Source: Aeromonas sp. RU39B
Lineage (GTDB): Bacteria > Pseudomonadota > Gammaproteobacteria > Enterobacterales > Aeromonadaceae
Direction of reading: 5' to 3'
Length of the DNA: 64,000 nt
Assembly (NCBI RefSeq): GCF_900156095.1
Contig: NZ_FTMJ01000012.1
Coordinates: 1-64,000 of the forward strand
The position numbers and the translations under genes are program-made. How positions within the stretch are numbered: position 1 is the first letter of the stretch; each line of letters starts with the position of its first letter. Positions 8,692-16,593 of this stretch are shown in pieces. Below the pieces are notes generated by a model, which searched no databases, was not told the origin of the DNA, and saw only the letters and a list, made by a program, of their open reading frames with translations.

Positions 8692-10482
8692 TTAGTGGCT
8701 TCGTGCGGTGGCCATGGCCGGGCGCAGCGTCTCTTGTTGTTGTGGGGCATTGGCACTGCGTTTGAGCAGGTACCCCACCAGGAGCACGGCGGCAGCACAG
8801 CCGGCGAACAACAGTCGTCCCCACAGCGGGTTGGGCAACAGCACCATCAAGAGCAGGCCACCGCCCATCAGCAGGGTGATGTGACCAAGCTTGCTGCGCT
8901 GCATGCGGTCGAACTGATCTTGCTCGTCGTCGGCATACACCGGGGTTTCTACGTCGTGGAAGAACTTGGCAGTGGTGGCCAGCTCCTCTTCGGTGAACTT
9001 CTCTTCCTTATAGAAGAGGGAGGTCAGCACGAAGAAGCCTGCGGTGAACACCAGGTGAGCCGCCACGGTAATGGTGGTGGTCAGTTCAGAGAGTTCACGC
9101 TTGGTCAGCACTACATCAAACAGGCTGGCAGCCCACTGAGCGGTGAACACGTTCATCACCATCCAGGAGACAAACATACCGAAGGCAACGGTGGCCCAGG
9201 CAGCCCACTTCGGGGTCTTGCGGATAAACATACCGAAGAACAGCGGTACCAGGATCGGCGATTGCAGCAGGGTGGCCACGCGCATCATCAGCTCGAACAG
9301 GCTCAGACCCTTGAGCTGGGCGAACAGCTGGGCGATCAGAATGACCAGGATGCCGTTGATCAGGGTGACAATCTGGCTCACACGCAGGGTCTTGCTTTCG
9401 CTCATCGGCTTGTTGCGGCACACAATCGGCGCCCAGAAGCTGCGCACGAAGATCCCGGCGTTACGGCACAGAGCAGAGTCCATCGAGGACATGGTCGCAG
9501 CAAACAGACCGGCAACAAGCAGACCGATAGTACCAACCGGCATGGCGCGCTCGGCGAACACCAGGTAGACCGCATCGCTGGCCTTGCCACCGAGTTCGGC
9601 GTGGGAGGCCGGTGCATCCGGATAGAGGATGGCGGAAGCCCAGGGCGGGATGAACCAGATAATGGTGCCGAACACCATCAGGGTCATGGCCAGCAGGGCG
9701 GCTTTACGGGCGTTGTTGGAGTCCTTGGCGTTGAGGAAACGGTAGGAGTCCTGCATGTTGTTGATGCTCTGCATCTGCTTGACGATGAAGAACAAGAAGG
9801 AGCCCACCAGCAGTACGCCGTAGTTCATGTCCGGACCCATCACGAAATCGCTCGGGAAGCGAGCAATGATCTCGCCAGGACCGCCAACGGCGACCAGTGC
9901 CACGATGGCGCAAGCGACCGAGATAACGGCGACGACCAGGGTTTGCACGAAGTCACTGGCGACCACGCCCCAGGCACCGCTCAGCATGGAGATCAGCAGC
10001 ACCGAGATACCGGTGACCCAGATAGTGGTGGTCATGTCGTAACCGAACACGGCGCCCACAAAGATGGCCAGACCGTTGAGCCAGACACCGCCGTTGAGCA
10101 CACTCAGCGGGATGATTGCCCAGGTAAAGAACTGCTCGTTACCTTTACCAAAGCGACGGTTCACCGCTTCGGTCGGGGTATCGACGCGCATCTGGCGGAA
10201 GCGATGGCTGAACCAGAAGTAGGAGGCGATGTAAGCACAGATGTTGCCAAGGAACACGAAGGTCACGGCCAGACCGTTGTTGTAGGCCATGCCGGCGGCG
10301 CCGGTAAAGGTCCAGGCTGAGAACTGGGTCATGAAGGCGGTCGCGCCGACCATCCACCACAACATGCGACCACCGCCACGGAAGTAGTCACTGGCTGATT
10401 TACTTGCCATCTTCTTGAAGGCAAGACTGATGAAAACCATCAGTACGAAGTAGCCCGCGAGGACCAAAATATCAATGTTCAT
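8692..10482 (-). CDS. Sodium:solute symporter (SSS family), pectin-locus paralogue 2
   Basis: A 596-aa symporter, clearly homologous along its length to the neighbour at 6850-8607. Shared blocks include WWMxGATAFMTQFSAWTFTGAA, SxNNxxxxYRFL and LAATxxxMxxALxRNAGIF. A charged cytoplasmic stretch (YKEEKFTEEELATT, then DVETPVYADDEQDQFD) sits before the last helices. I use ATG 10482; the frame also has a GTG two codons earlier. It is the first gene of the minus-strand unit and starts at an intergenic region with KdgR-like boxes. A role in uptake of pectin breakdown products is inferred from position. Confidence 0.87.
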   Translation of the reverse strand: MNIDILVLAGYFVLMVFISLAFKKMASKSASDYFRGGGRMLWWMVGATAFMTQFSAWTFTGAAGMAYNNGLAVTFVFLGNICAYIASYFWFSHRFRQMRVDTPTEAVNRRFGKGNEQFFTWAIIPLSVLNGGVWLNGLAIFVGAVFGYDMTTTIWVTGISVLLISMLSGAWGVVASDFVQTLVVAVISVACAIVALVAVGGPGEIIARFPSDFVMGPDMNYGVLLVGSFLFFIVKQMQSINNMQDSYRFLNAKDSNNARKAALLAMTLMVFGTIIWFIPPWASAILYPDAPASHAELGGKASDAVYLVFAERAMPVGTIGLLVAGLFAATMSSMDSALCRNAGIFVRSFWAPIVCRNKPMSESKTLRVSQIVTLINGILVILIAQLFAQLKGLSLFELMMRVATLLQSPILVPLFFGMFIRKTPKWAAWATVAFGMFVSWMVMNVFTAQWAASLFDVVLTKRELSELTTTITVAAHLVFTAGFFVLTSLFYKEEKFTEEELATTAKFFHDVETPVYADDEQDQFDRMQRSKLGHITLLMGGGLLLMVLLPNPLWGRLLFAGCAAAVLLVGYLLKRSANAPQQQETLRPAMATARSH

Positions 10483-10643
10483 AGGCACTTACCCAACTTT
10501 GTTAACATGTCCATGTCCAACTTGCTGCTACAGCTCCCGGACAATTTTTTAGAAACAGCGTTCCGAATCTGTGCCAATTTCACCCTACCGATGATTAAAA
10601 AGAAATGATGAATTCATCAGAATGGGATGTTCGTCGAAATTTT

Positions 10644-10664
10644 AATGAAACATCGGTTTATCTT
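10644..10664. promoter_or_regulatory. KdgR-like operator for the symporter operon
   Basis: The core TGAAACATCGGTTTAT aligns with the kduD box with only a few substitutions. It lies ~165 bp from the symporter start, leaving room for a leader. Confidence 0.62.
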
Positions 10665-10848
10665 GTTAGAAAACGTGTTGGCCTAACCTAGCGCGAACTG
10701 ACAGCGTGCGAACGGGGGTTGGCACATAAAAGAGGAGGGCATTGGTCAGCGCTTGGCGTAACGGGTCAGGAGGGAAAGAGAGATGAGAAGGCTGTGGCAG
10801 ACGGTCAGGCTGGTGGTCGCCGGCCGTTTGAGATTGGATTCACAATTT

Positions 10849-10899
10849 AAAAAAACGACGTTTCATTTTCTTTGATTTGCTGATTACGAGGAATAGAAT
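10849..10899 (+). promoter_or_regulatory. kdgK promoter with KdgR operator
   Basis: A KdgR-like box (AAAACGACGTTTCATTTT within 10849-10869) ends 2 bp before TTGATT (10872-10877). A 16-bp spacer leads to TAGAAT (10894-10899), and the start codon is 30 bp further on. The geometry matches the kduD promoter. Confidence 0.7.
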
Positions 10900-10928
10900 G
10901 AGGTCATAGCGAGATTCAAGGAGATGCT

Positions 10929-11867
10929 ATGACGACCCAAATCGCGGTCATCGGCGAATGCATGATCGAGCTGGCCGAGGCAGGCCAGGGGATCTTGCGT
11001 CAGTTTGGCGGTGACACTCTTAATACTGCGGTCTACCTGACCCGAGCCAACCCGTCTTTGGCCGTTCACTATGTCACGGCGCTGGGCACCGACCCGTTTA
11101 GCGACGAGATGCTGGCACGTTGGCAAGAAGAAGGGGTGCAGACCGATCTGGTGCAGCGTCTGGGCCACAAGATGCCCGGCCTTTACTGGATCAAGACCGA
11201 TTCCCGTGGTGAGCGCACCTTCCACTATTGGCGCAGCGATGCCGCCGCCCGCTACTGGCTGCAAAGCGAGCAGACCGATGCGGTGTGTGAGCGCCTGGCC
11301 GCGATGGATTATCTCTATTTAAGCGGCATCACCCTGGCGATTTTGCCGGCCGCTGATCGCGCGCGTTTGCTGACGCTGCTCGATACCTGCCGCGCCCGTG
11401 GTGGCAAGGTGGTGTTTGATAACAACTACCGCCCGCGCCTGTGGGAAGACCTCGAGACGGCCCGGCACTGGTATCGTGAAGTGATGAACCGCACCGATAT
11501 CGCCTTCCTGACCTTTGATGACGAGCTGGCCCTGTGGGGCGAGCATGGCGAGCTTGCCTGCATCGAGCGCAGCCGCGAATGGGGCGTGAGCGAAATTGTC
11601 ATCAAGCGTGGTGGCGAGCCCTGCATGGTGATCACTGCCGCCGAGCCGCTGCTGGTGGCCGCCGAGCCGCTCAAGGCTGAGCAGATCGTCGATACCACGG
11701 CGGCTGGCGACTCGTTCAGTGCCGGCTATCTGGCGATTCGCCTGGCTGGCGGCTCACCCGAGCAGTCTGCCCGTTATGCCCACCAGCTGGCGGGTACCGT
11801 AATTCAGCATCGTGGCGCCATCATTGCCAACGCCCTGATGCCCACTTCACCTGTTTCTGTTGCATGA
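10929..11867 (+). CDS. kdgK: 2-keto-3-deoxygluconate kinase, KdgK
   Basis: A 312-aa PfkB-family sugar kinase that phosphorylates 2-keto-3-deoxygluconate to KDPG with ATP. The N-terminal IAVIGECMIELAE and GGDTLNTAVYL, and the PfkB signature DTTAAGDSFSAGYLA near residue 257 with its catalytic Asp, match E. coli KdgK. The RBS is AAGGAG. The TGA at 11865-11867 lies just before kdgA, whose start is 9 bp further on, so the two are translationally close. This is the first gene of kdgK-kdgA-kdgF, behind a KdgR box. Confidence 0.95.
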   Translation: MTTQIAVIGECMIELAEAGQGILRQFGGDTLNTAVYLTRANPSLAVHYVTALGTDPFSDEMLARWQEEGVQTDLVQRLGHKMPGLYWIKTDSRGERTFHYWRSDAAARYWLQSEQTDAVCERLAAMDYLYLSGITLAILPAADRARLLTLLDTCRARGGKVVFDNNYRPRLWEDLETARHWYREVMNRTDIAFLTFDDELALWGEHGELACIERSREWGVSEIVIKRGGEPCMVITAAEPLLVAAEPLKAEQIVDTTAAGDSFSAGYLAIRLAGGSPEQSARYAHQLAGTVIQHRGAIIANALMPTSPVSVA

Positions 11868-11875
11868 GGAATGAC

Positions 11876-12496
11876 ATGTCCACTCTGGTTGAAAGACTCT
11901 CCGAGCTGAAAATCATCCCGGTGATTGCCATCAAGCGTGCCGAGGATGCCGTGGCACTGGGCCGCGCCCTGATTGAAGGCGGCATGCCGAGCGCCGAGAT
12001 CACCTTCCGTACACCGGCGGCCGCCCAGGCTATTCGCAATCTGCGCGCCGAGTTCCCCGACATGGTGATTGGTGCCGGTACCGTGCTGACTACCGCGCAA
12101 GTCGACGAAGCCATCGAGGCCGGTGTCGATTTCGTGGTCAGCCCTGGCTTTAACCCGACCACAGTGCGTTACTGCCAGCAGCGTGGCATGCCGATTGTGC
12201 CGGGTGTCAACAACCCGAGCCTGGTCGAACAAGCCATGGAGATGGGGTTGAACACCCTGAAGTTCTTCCCGGCTGAGCCCTCCGGTGGTGTCGCCATGCT
12301 CAAGGCACTGAGTGCCGTCTATCCGGTCAAATTTATGCCAACCGGTGGCGTGAGCCCGCAAAACGTCAAGCAATACCTGGGCCTTGGCTCCGTGTTTGCG
12401 TGCGGCGGTACCTGGATGGTGCCGGGCGATCTGATTGATGCCGGCGAGTGGGACACCATTCGCGAACTGGCTCGCGAAGCCATGGCCGCCCTGTAA
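11876..12496 (+). CDS. kdgA: KDPG aldolase, KdgA/Eda
   Basis: A 206-aa class I aldolase that cleaves 2-keto-3-deoxy-6-phosphogluconate to pyruvate and glyceraldehyde-3-phosphate. The catalytic Glu (SAEITFRTP, E41) and Schiff-base Lys (NTLKFFPAEPSGG, K129) are present, as is the late phosphate loop (MPTGGV). I start at ATG 11876 because GAGGAA lies 5 bp before it; an in-frame ATG at 11864 overlaps the kdgK stop and has no RBS. The name kdgA rather than eda reflects its place in the pectin operon. An edd partner is not present here. Confidence 0.94.
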   Translation: MSTLVERLSELKIIPVIAIKRAEDAVALGRALIEGGMPSAEITFRTPAAAQAIRNLRAEFPDMVIGAGTVLTTAQVDEAIEAGVDFVVSPGFNPTTVRYCQQRGMPIVPGVNNPSLVEQAMEMGLNTLKFFPAEPSGGVAMLKALSAVYPVKFMPTGGVSPQNVKQYLGLGSVFACGGTWMVPGDLIDAGEWDTIRELAREAMAAL

Positions 12497-12508
12497 CAGG
12501 AGAGCAAG

Positions 12509-12838
12509 ATGTTTGTATTTAATGACAAGATCGAGATGGAAGATCTCGGTAACGGTGTAAAGCGCAAGATCCTGGCCCACGGTGGCACCATGATGGGGGT
12601 TGAGGTGCATTTTGAGACCGATGCTGTCGGTCCTTTGCACCAGCATCCCCATGAGCAGCTGACCTATGTGCTCTCTGGCGAGTTTGACTTCACCATCGAT
12701 GGCGTGACCCATCTGGTCAAGGCTGGTGACACCCTCTATAAAAAGCCGAACGTGGTGCACGGCTGTGTTTGCCGCGCCGCCGGCGTGCTGCTCGATACCT
12801 TTACGCCGCAGCGCGAAGATTTCCTCGCCGCCAAATAA
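12509..12838 (+). CDS. kdgF: Cupin KdgF, uronate linearisation enzyme
   Basis: A 109-aa single-domain cupin. KdgF opens the ring of 4,5-unsaturated galacturonate to linear 5-keto-4-deoxyuronate. The metal motif HxHPHEQ with H44, H46 and Q50, followed by H84 (KKPNVVHG), is complete and matches Yersinia KdgF. CAGGAG precedes the ATG, 12 bp after the kdgA stop. It is the last gene of the kdgKAF operon, followed by a terminator. KduI, which acts on its product, was not found in the window. Confidence 0.93.
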   Translation: MFVFNDKIEMEDLGNGVKRKILAHGGTMMGVEVHFETDAVGPLHQHPHEQLTYVLSGEFDFTIDGVTHLVKAGDTLYKKPNVVHGCVCRAAGVLLDTFTPQREDFLAAK

Positions 12839-12860
12839 CAGTTCGTTGCGAGTTTAATTG

Positions 12861-12894
12861 GCAGGGCGCATCCAGGATGCGCCCTGCTTGTTTA
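12861..12894 (+). terminator. Rho-independent terminator of kdgKAF
   Basis: An 11-bp GC-rich stem (12861-12871 with 12877-12887) and a 5-nt loop are followed by TTGTTTA. Confidence 0.82.
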
Positions 12895-13203
12895 TAGGCA
12901 ATCCCCACCTGGTTCGTCGTCGATGCTGCCGTGCGGGTTATTACGCTAATCTGGCTTGCCGTCATGCTTGCGCTCGCGTTGATATCAAGCGACTGGCAAC
13001 GCTGGCCATTAGACATATGCGCCAGTTCGCGGACGTCATCGTGCAAGGCCCTGTCACTTTTTATGATGGTCAGCCATCCATTCCCCCCGCATTTATCACT
13101 GCAGCGCACAACAAAACTGTGCAAAAAATATGCAGTAAAGTGAGTTGGTTTGTGATTAATCATTATTTAGATATGTCTTTAATTTTATGAAAACTGCGTG
13201 CTT

Positions 13204-13219
13204 GGTGATTTAGATCACC
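13204..13219. promoter_or_regulatory. CRP-like site upstream of kdgM
   Basis: GGTGAT-TTAG-ATCACC is a perfect 16-bp palindrome with the GTGA-N6-TCAC core. It shares the TTAGATCAC right part with the site before kdgR. It is 12 bp before the KdgR box. Confidence 0.72.
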
Positions 13220-13230
13220 ATTCTCGTTTT

Positions 13231-13251
13231 AATGGGATGATGTTTCATTTT
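13231..13251. promoter_or_regulatory. KdgR-like operator upstream of kdgM
   Basis: The right half GATGTTTCATTTTT is strong. The left half AATGGGAT is degenerate. Its position between the CRP site and the gene fits repression. Confidence 0.6.
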
Positions 13252-13334
13252 TATGTGTGCGAGATCTTATTTTTTGATTCACTGAGTGTTTAATATGCCC
13301 TTCATAGATACAACAAACACGAAGGGTGACTTAA

Positions 13335-14099
13335 ATGAAAGTAAGCCGTATCGCTGCGCTGACCTTGTTGGGATTGCTGGGTTCCGCTGCCACTGCACAT
13401 GCTGCCACTATTAACTATCGTCATGAATATGTGCCGGAGAGTGGTCAGCACAAAGATCGTATGGCTGTGAGCCATCGTTTGGCTAATGGCGTTGGTTTTG
13501 GTGTTGAAGCTAAGTGGAAAAATGCTGCAAGCAATGAAAGCTATTGGGATTTTTTCAATAACGTCACACCTGACGGTTCGGTTTTTACACTGAACTATCA
13601 GTATAAATTGAATGACCAGTGGTCGTTCCAACCTGGTGTCCAGTTGGATGGCCGTGATTATCAGATTTATACCCGTGCAAGTTATAATATTACCAAGGAC
13701 CTGAATGCTAGCCTGCGCTATCGCTGGCGTGTAACCAACGAAACCGCTGATAAGAGTAGTTCTACCAGCGATAAAAAGCATCGTGACAACTGGACATTCA
13801 ACCTGGGCTATAAGCTGACTCCTGAAATTACTTTGGGGTATGAATTGGATTACAACAGTCTGGATGACTCTTACTACAAGACTGGTGTGAAGAACAAAAA
13901 TGATAGCTATACCGGCTTTGCTGGAAAAGACCGGACTTGGGAACATAACCTGTCTTTGGGCTATCGAATCAACAAAGAATGGGAACCGTTTGTTGAGCTT
14001 GGTTGGGTTCAAGTCACTGATGTAGAAAATGCACCTAACCATAATGGTACAAATAAATTCGCTCCCCGCTACCGCGTTGGTGTGAAGTACAACTTCTAA
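13335..14099 (+). CDS. kdgM: Oligogalacturonate-specific outer-membrane porin, KdgM
   Basis: A 254-aa protein with a signal peptide (cleavage after AHA, residue 23) and a small beta-barrel that lets oligogalacturonides cross the outer membrane. The KdgM family is shown by INYRHEYVPESGQHKDRMAVSHRL split over the N-terminus, the repeated amphipathic strands, and a C-terminal YRVGVKYNF ending in Phe, the usual BAM signal. Codon use is more AT-rich than in the kdg enzymes, as is common for highly expressed porins. It has its own promoter with CRP and KdgR sites and its own terminator. Confidence 0.95.
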   Translation: MKVSRIAALTLLGLLGSAATAHAATINYRHEYVPESGQHKDRMAVSHRLANGVGFGVEAKWKNAASNESYWDFFNNVTPDGSVFTLNYQYKLNDQWSFQPGVQLDGRDYQIYTRASYNITKDLNASLRYRWRVTNETADKSSSTSDKKHRDNWTFNLGYKLTPEITLGYELDYNSLDDSYYKTGVKNKNDSYTGFAGKDRTWEHNLSLGYRINKEWEPFVELGWVQVTDVENAPNHNGTNKFAPRYRVGVKYNF

Positions 14100-14116
14100 T
14101 TCCAACCAGCATCAAT

Positions 14117-14151
14117 AAGGCAGCCCTTGCCACGCAGTGGCTGCCTTTATT
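14117..14151 (+). terminator. Terminator of kdgM
   Basis: A 9-bp stem (14117-14125 with 14139-14147) and a 13-nt loop are followed by a short T-rich tail. Confidence 0.78.
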
Positions 14152-14293
14152 CGTTTAAGCGGTTTATTGATAAAAAATAGATCGTAAGGGATGCTCCGTT
14201 ATTTCAACGTGTCGGGCCGTGATATCAAATATGGCCCGCCATCAGCTTTGCACTGATCGTGTCGCCTCCGACACATCGAACAAGGAATGCACG

Positions 14294-16528
14294 ATGAAAA
14301 TCAAAACCCTGGCCCTATTGACCTCTGTTCTGGGTTGCTCTGCCGTGATGGCTGCCGAGGGCAGTTGGCAAGCTCTCACCTTCGGCCAGTCGACCGATCT
14401 TAATTTCTCTTCCAACGTTCTGCCGACCAAGGTCGGTGTGAATCAGGTTCAGCTTAAAGAAGATGGCCCTGCCATCAAGCCGGGTGTCAGTGGCCCGCTC
14501 TACCCGTCGTTTCTGATTGAAAGTCGCGGCGGCAAGCTTGCCAACTCGCACGATGGTATGACTGTGTATTACAGCCAGATCCCGGCTGATCGGGCGTTTG
14601 TGCTGGAAGCGGACATGACCATCCTGCAACTGGGCCCGGAAAATGGTAAAACCCCGAACGCACAAGAAGGCGCCGGCCTGTTTGTGCGTGACAGCCTGGG
14701 TCATGGCCGTTTGATGCCGCAGCCCACCGGTTTTGAGGAGTTCCCGCACGCCTCCAACATGCTGCTTAACGCCGCACTGACCACCAACAAGGCCAACGAT
14801 AATTTGGTGAACTTGGTCTCGGTGCAGCGTGGTGGCGTGGCGCAGCCTTGGGGTAACAAGGGGGTGGCCATTGAGCGCAAGCCTTATCAAAAAGGCGTGG
14901 ATTTCAGCAAAACCACCTTCCACCTGAAACTGGAGCGCAATGCCGATGGCTTCCTGCTCTCCTGGTATGATCAAGCCGGGAAACTGCACGCCCAGCAGCA
15001 GACCCCGGATCGCCCGGATTTTCTGACCACTCAGGATGAGAACGCCTTTGTCGGTTTCTTTGCCTCCCGCAACGCCAAGGCCCGTTTTGACAATGCCAAA
15101 CTGACCTTGGGCGACACCATCAAGGATGGCAAGCAGGCCGCAGCCCTGAAGGCCAAGCAGGATGCCGCTGCCCTTGAGCTTGCCTCTGCCGCCACCAACG
15201 TGGGTGGATCTTATCTGCTGCAGCTGCGCCCCAACTATGACGGCGTCGTTTCGTTGGATGGCAAGGGTCATCCGGCCCAGGGCGGCGAGTTCCTGCAACT
15301 GCCGGTGGCGCTGAAAAACGGTGAGAACGCACTGAAGGTGACCTTCACCGCCAATGAAGGGCCGAGTGCCGGTAAGGCGGTCGAGCAAACCTATACCATC
15401 ACCCAGCAAGCTGCCACGGTCGCCGATACCCGTGCCATCCATGTGGCTCCGGCCGGGGTGGCTGGCAATAATGGCACCGAAGCGTCTCCGGTGGATTTGG
15501 CCACCGCACTGGCGCAACTGCAACCGGGTGGCACCATCTGGCTGGCTGACGGCGAGTATCAGGGCTTTGAACTCACGGCTGCGCAAAGCGGCCTGCCGGC
15601 CGAGCCCAAGCGCCTGCAGGCGGTCAATCGCCACAAGGCTGTCTTTACCAAGACCACCTCGGTGCTTAACGCCAGCTACTGGACGCTCGATGGTCTGGTG
15701 TTCGACGGAAACCCCGATGGCTCGCTTAAGAGTAACAACCCGGCCTTCCTGCGTGTTGCCGGCAGCCACAACCGCCTTGAGCGTCTGGTGGCCCGCAATA
15801 ACGCCGACACCGGTATCTGGATCACCGCCAACGGCGTTTACACCAGCCCGAGCCTGTGGCCGTCCCACAACCTGGTGCTCAACAGCGATTCGTACAACAA
15901 CCGCGATGATTCCGGCATTAACGCCGACGGCTTTGCAGCCAAGCTGGGGGTCGGTGCCGGTAACCTGTTTGACGGCTGCCTGGCCTATAACAACGCCGAC
16001 GATGGCTGGGATCTGTTTAACAAGATTGAAGATGGCCCCAACCAGCCGGTGACCATCGTGAACAGCGTGGCCTATCGCAACGGTCTGCCGTTTGGCCATA
16101 AAGCGCCGGCCGGCACCATTGGTAACGGCTTTAAGCTCGGTGGTGAAGGTCAGCCGGTGGCCCATGTGGTCAAAAATTCGCAGGCGATCGCCAACAACAT
16201 GGATGGCTTTACCGACAACTTCAACACCGGTGCGCTGGACTTGCAGGGTAACGTGGCGGTGGATAACGCTCGCTACAACTACATCGTCCGTAGTAACCCC
16301 TATCCGAAGAGCAAGGTGAGCGTGCACTTTGACAGCAACCATTCGCTGCGAAGCGACGCCCACAAGCTCGCCGACTATCTGGGTAATCAGGTAGAGGTGA
16401 AAAAAGAGAAGGCGTTTGCCGCACAGGAGAAGGCGCTGCGTCAAGAGTGGCTCAAGCGCTCCACCGAGCTCAGCTTTAGCCGTGACGACGCCGGTGTGTT
16501 GACCATCAAGCCGGCCAACGCCTCCTGA
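14294..16528 (+). CDS. pelX: Exopolygalacturonate lyase, family PL9 (PelX-like)
   Basis: A 744-aa secreted lyase with a signal peptide (cleavage near VMA-AEG, residue ~20). Residues ~20-290 form a beta-sandwich-like N-terminal region and ~300-370 a linker domain. From ~385 onward it is the PL9 parallel beta-helix. The Ca2+-binding and catalytic residues known from Pel9A are conserved: D545 (NADGF), D569, D570 and D573 (ADDGWD), and K614 (GNGFKLGG); the D545-D569 spacing equals that in Pel9A. Size and N-terminal extension match periplasmic exo-lyase PelX, which releases unsaturated digalacturonate, rather than the shorter PelL. ATG 14294 is used because the signal peptide begins there. Confidence 0.9.
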   Translation: MKIKTLALLTSVLGCSAVMAAEGSWQALTFGQSTDLNFSSNVLPTKVGVNQVQLKEDGPAIKPGVSGPLYPSFLIESRGGKLANSHDGMTVYYSQIPADRAFVLEADMTILQLGPENGKTPNAQEGAGLFVRDSLGHGRLMPQPTGFEEFPHASNMLLNAALTTNKANDNLVNLVSVQRGGVAQPWGNKGVAIERKPYQKGVDFSKTTFHLKLERNADGFLLSWYDQAGKLHAQQQTPDRPDFLTTQDENAFVGFFASRNAKARFDNAKLTLGDTIKDGKQAAALKAKQDAAALELASAATNVGGSYLLQLRPNYDGVVSLDGKGHPAQGGEFLQLPVALKNGENALKVTFTANEGPSAGKAVEQTYTITQQAATVADTRAIHVAPAGVAGNNGTEASPVDLATALAQLQPGGTIWLADGEYQGFELTAAQSGLPAEPKRLQAVNRHKAVFTKTTSVLNASYWTLDGLVFDGNPDGSLKSNNPAFLRVAGSHNRLERLVARNNADTGIWITANGVYTSPSLWPSHNLVLNSDSYNNRDDSGINADGFAAKLGVGAGNLFDGCLAYNNADDGWDLFNKIEDGPNQPVTIVNSVAYRNGLPFGHKAPAGTIGNGFKLGGEGQPVAHVVKNSQAIANNMDGFTDNFNTGALDLQGNVAVDNARYNYIVRSNPYPKSKVSVHFDSNHSLRSDAHKLADYLGNQVEVKKEKAFAAQEKALRQEWLKRSTELSFSRDDAGVLTIKPANAS

Positions 16529-16562
16529 TAAACACTTAGCTCCTGTTCCTTGTGAGACCTTT

Positions 16563-16593
16563 GGGTCCGGTGACTGTCACCGGACCCTTTTTT
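16563..16593. terminator. Terminator of pelX
   Basis: An 11-bp perfect stem (16563-16573 with 16577-16587) and a 3-nt loop are followed by TTTTTT. It ends at the stop of the convergent LysR gene. Confidence 0.92.

Larger units (their letters stand above)
10483..10928. promoter_or_regulatory. Divergent regulatory region, symporter / kdgK
   Basis: No gene is seen in these 446 bases. They contain two KdgR-like boxes (10644-10664 towards the symporter, 10849-10869 towards kdgK) and the kdgK promoter. An AT-rich imperfect palindrome near 10598-10618 looks like a degenerate third box but is too weak to call. Confidence 0.6.
12895..13334. promoter_or_regulatory. kdgM upstream region
   Basis: No gene is supported in these 440 bases. 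The first 240 hold nothing I recognise. The last 150 are AT-rich and carry the CRP-like and KdgR-like sites listed separately, followed by a ~80-nt leader to kdgM. Confidence 0.6.

Noticed and set aside
8404..10320. A 638-codon plus-strand frame
   Set aside because: It is the antisense shadow of the symporter genes, with His/Gln/Gly-rich composition and no domain.
10569..10584. A CRP-like TGTGC...TCACC sequence near the symporter promoter
   Set aside because: The spacer is 5 instead of 6 bases, so it does not fit a CRP dimer.
14315..16444. A 709-codon minus-strand frame
   Set aside because: It is antisense to the PL9 lyase, whose signal peptide and catalytic residues are intact.
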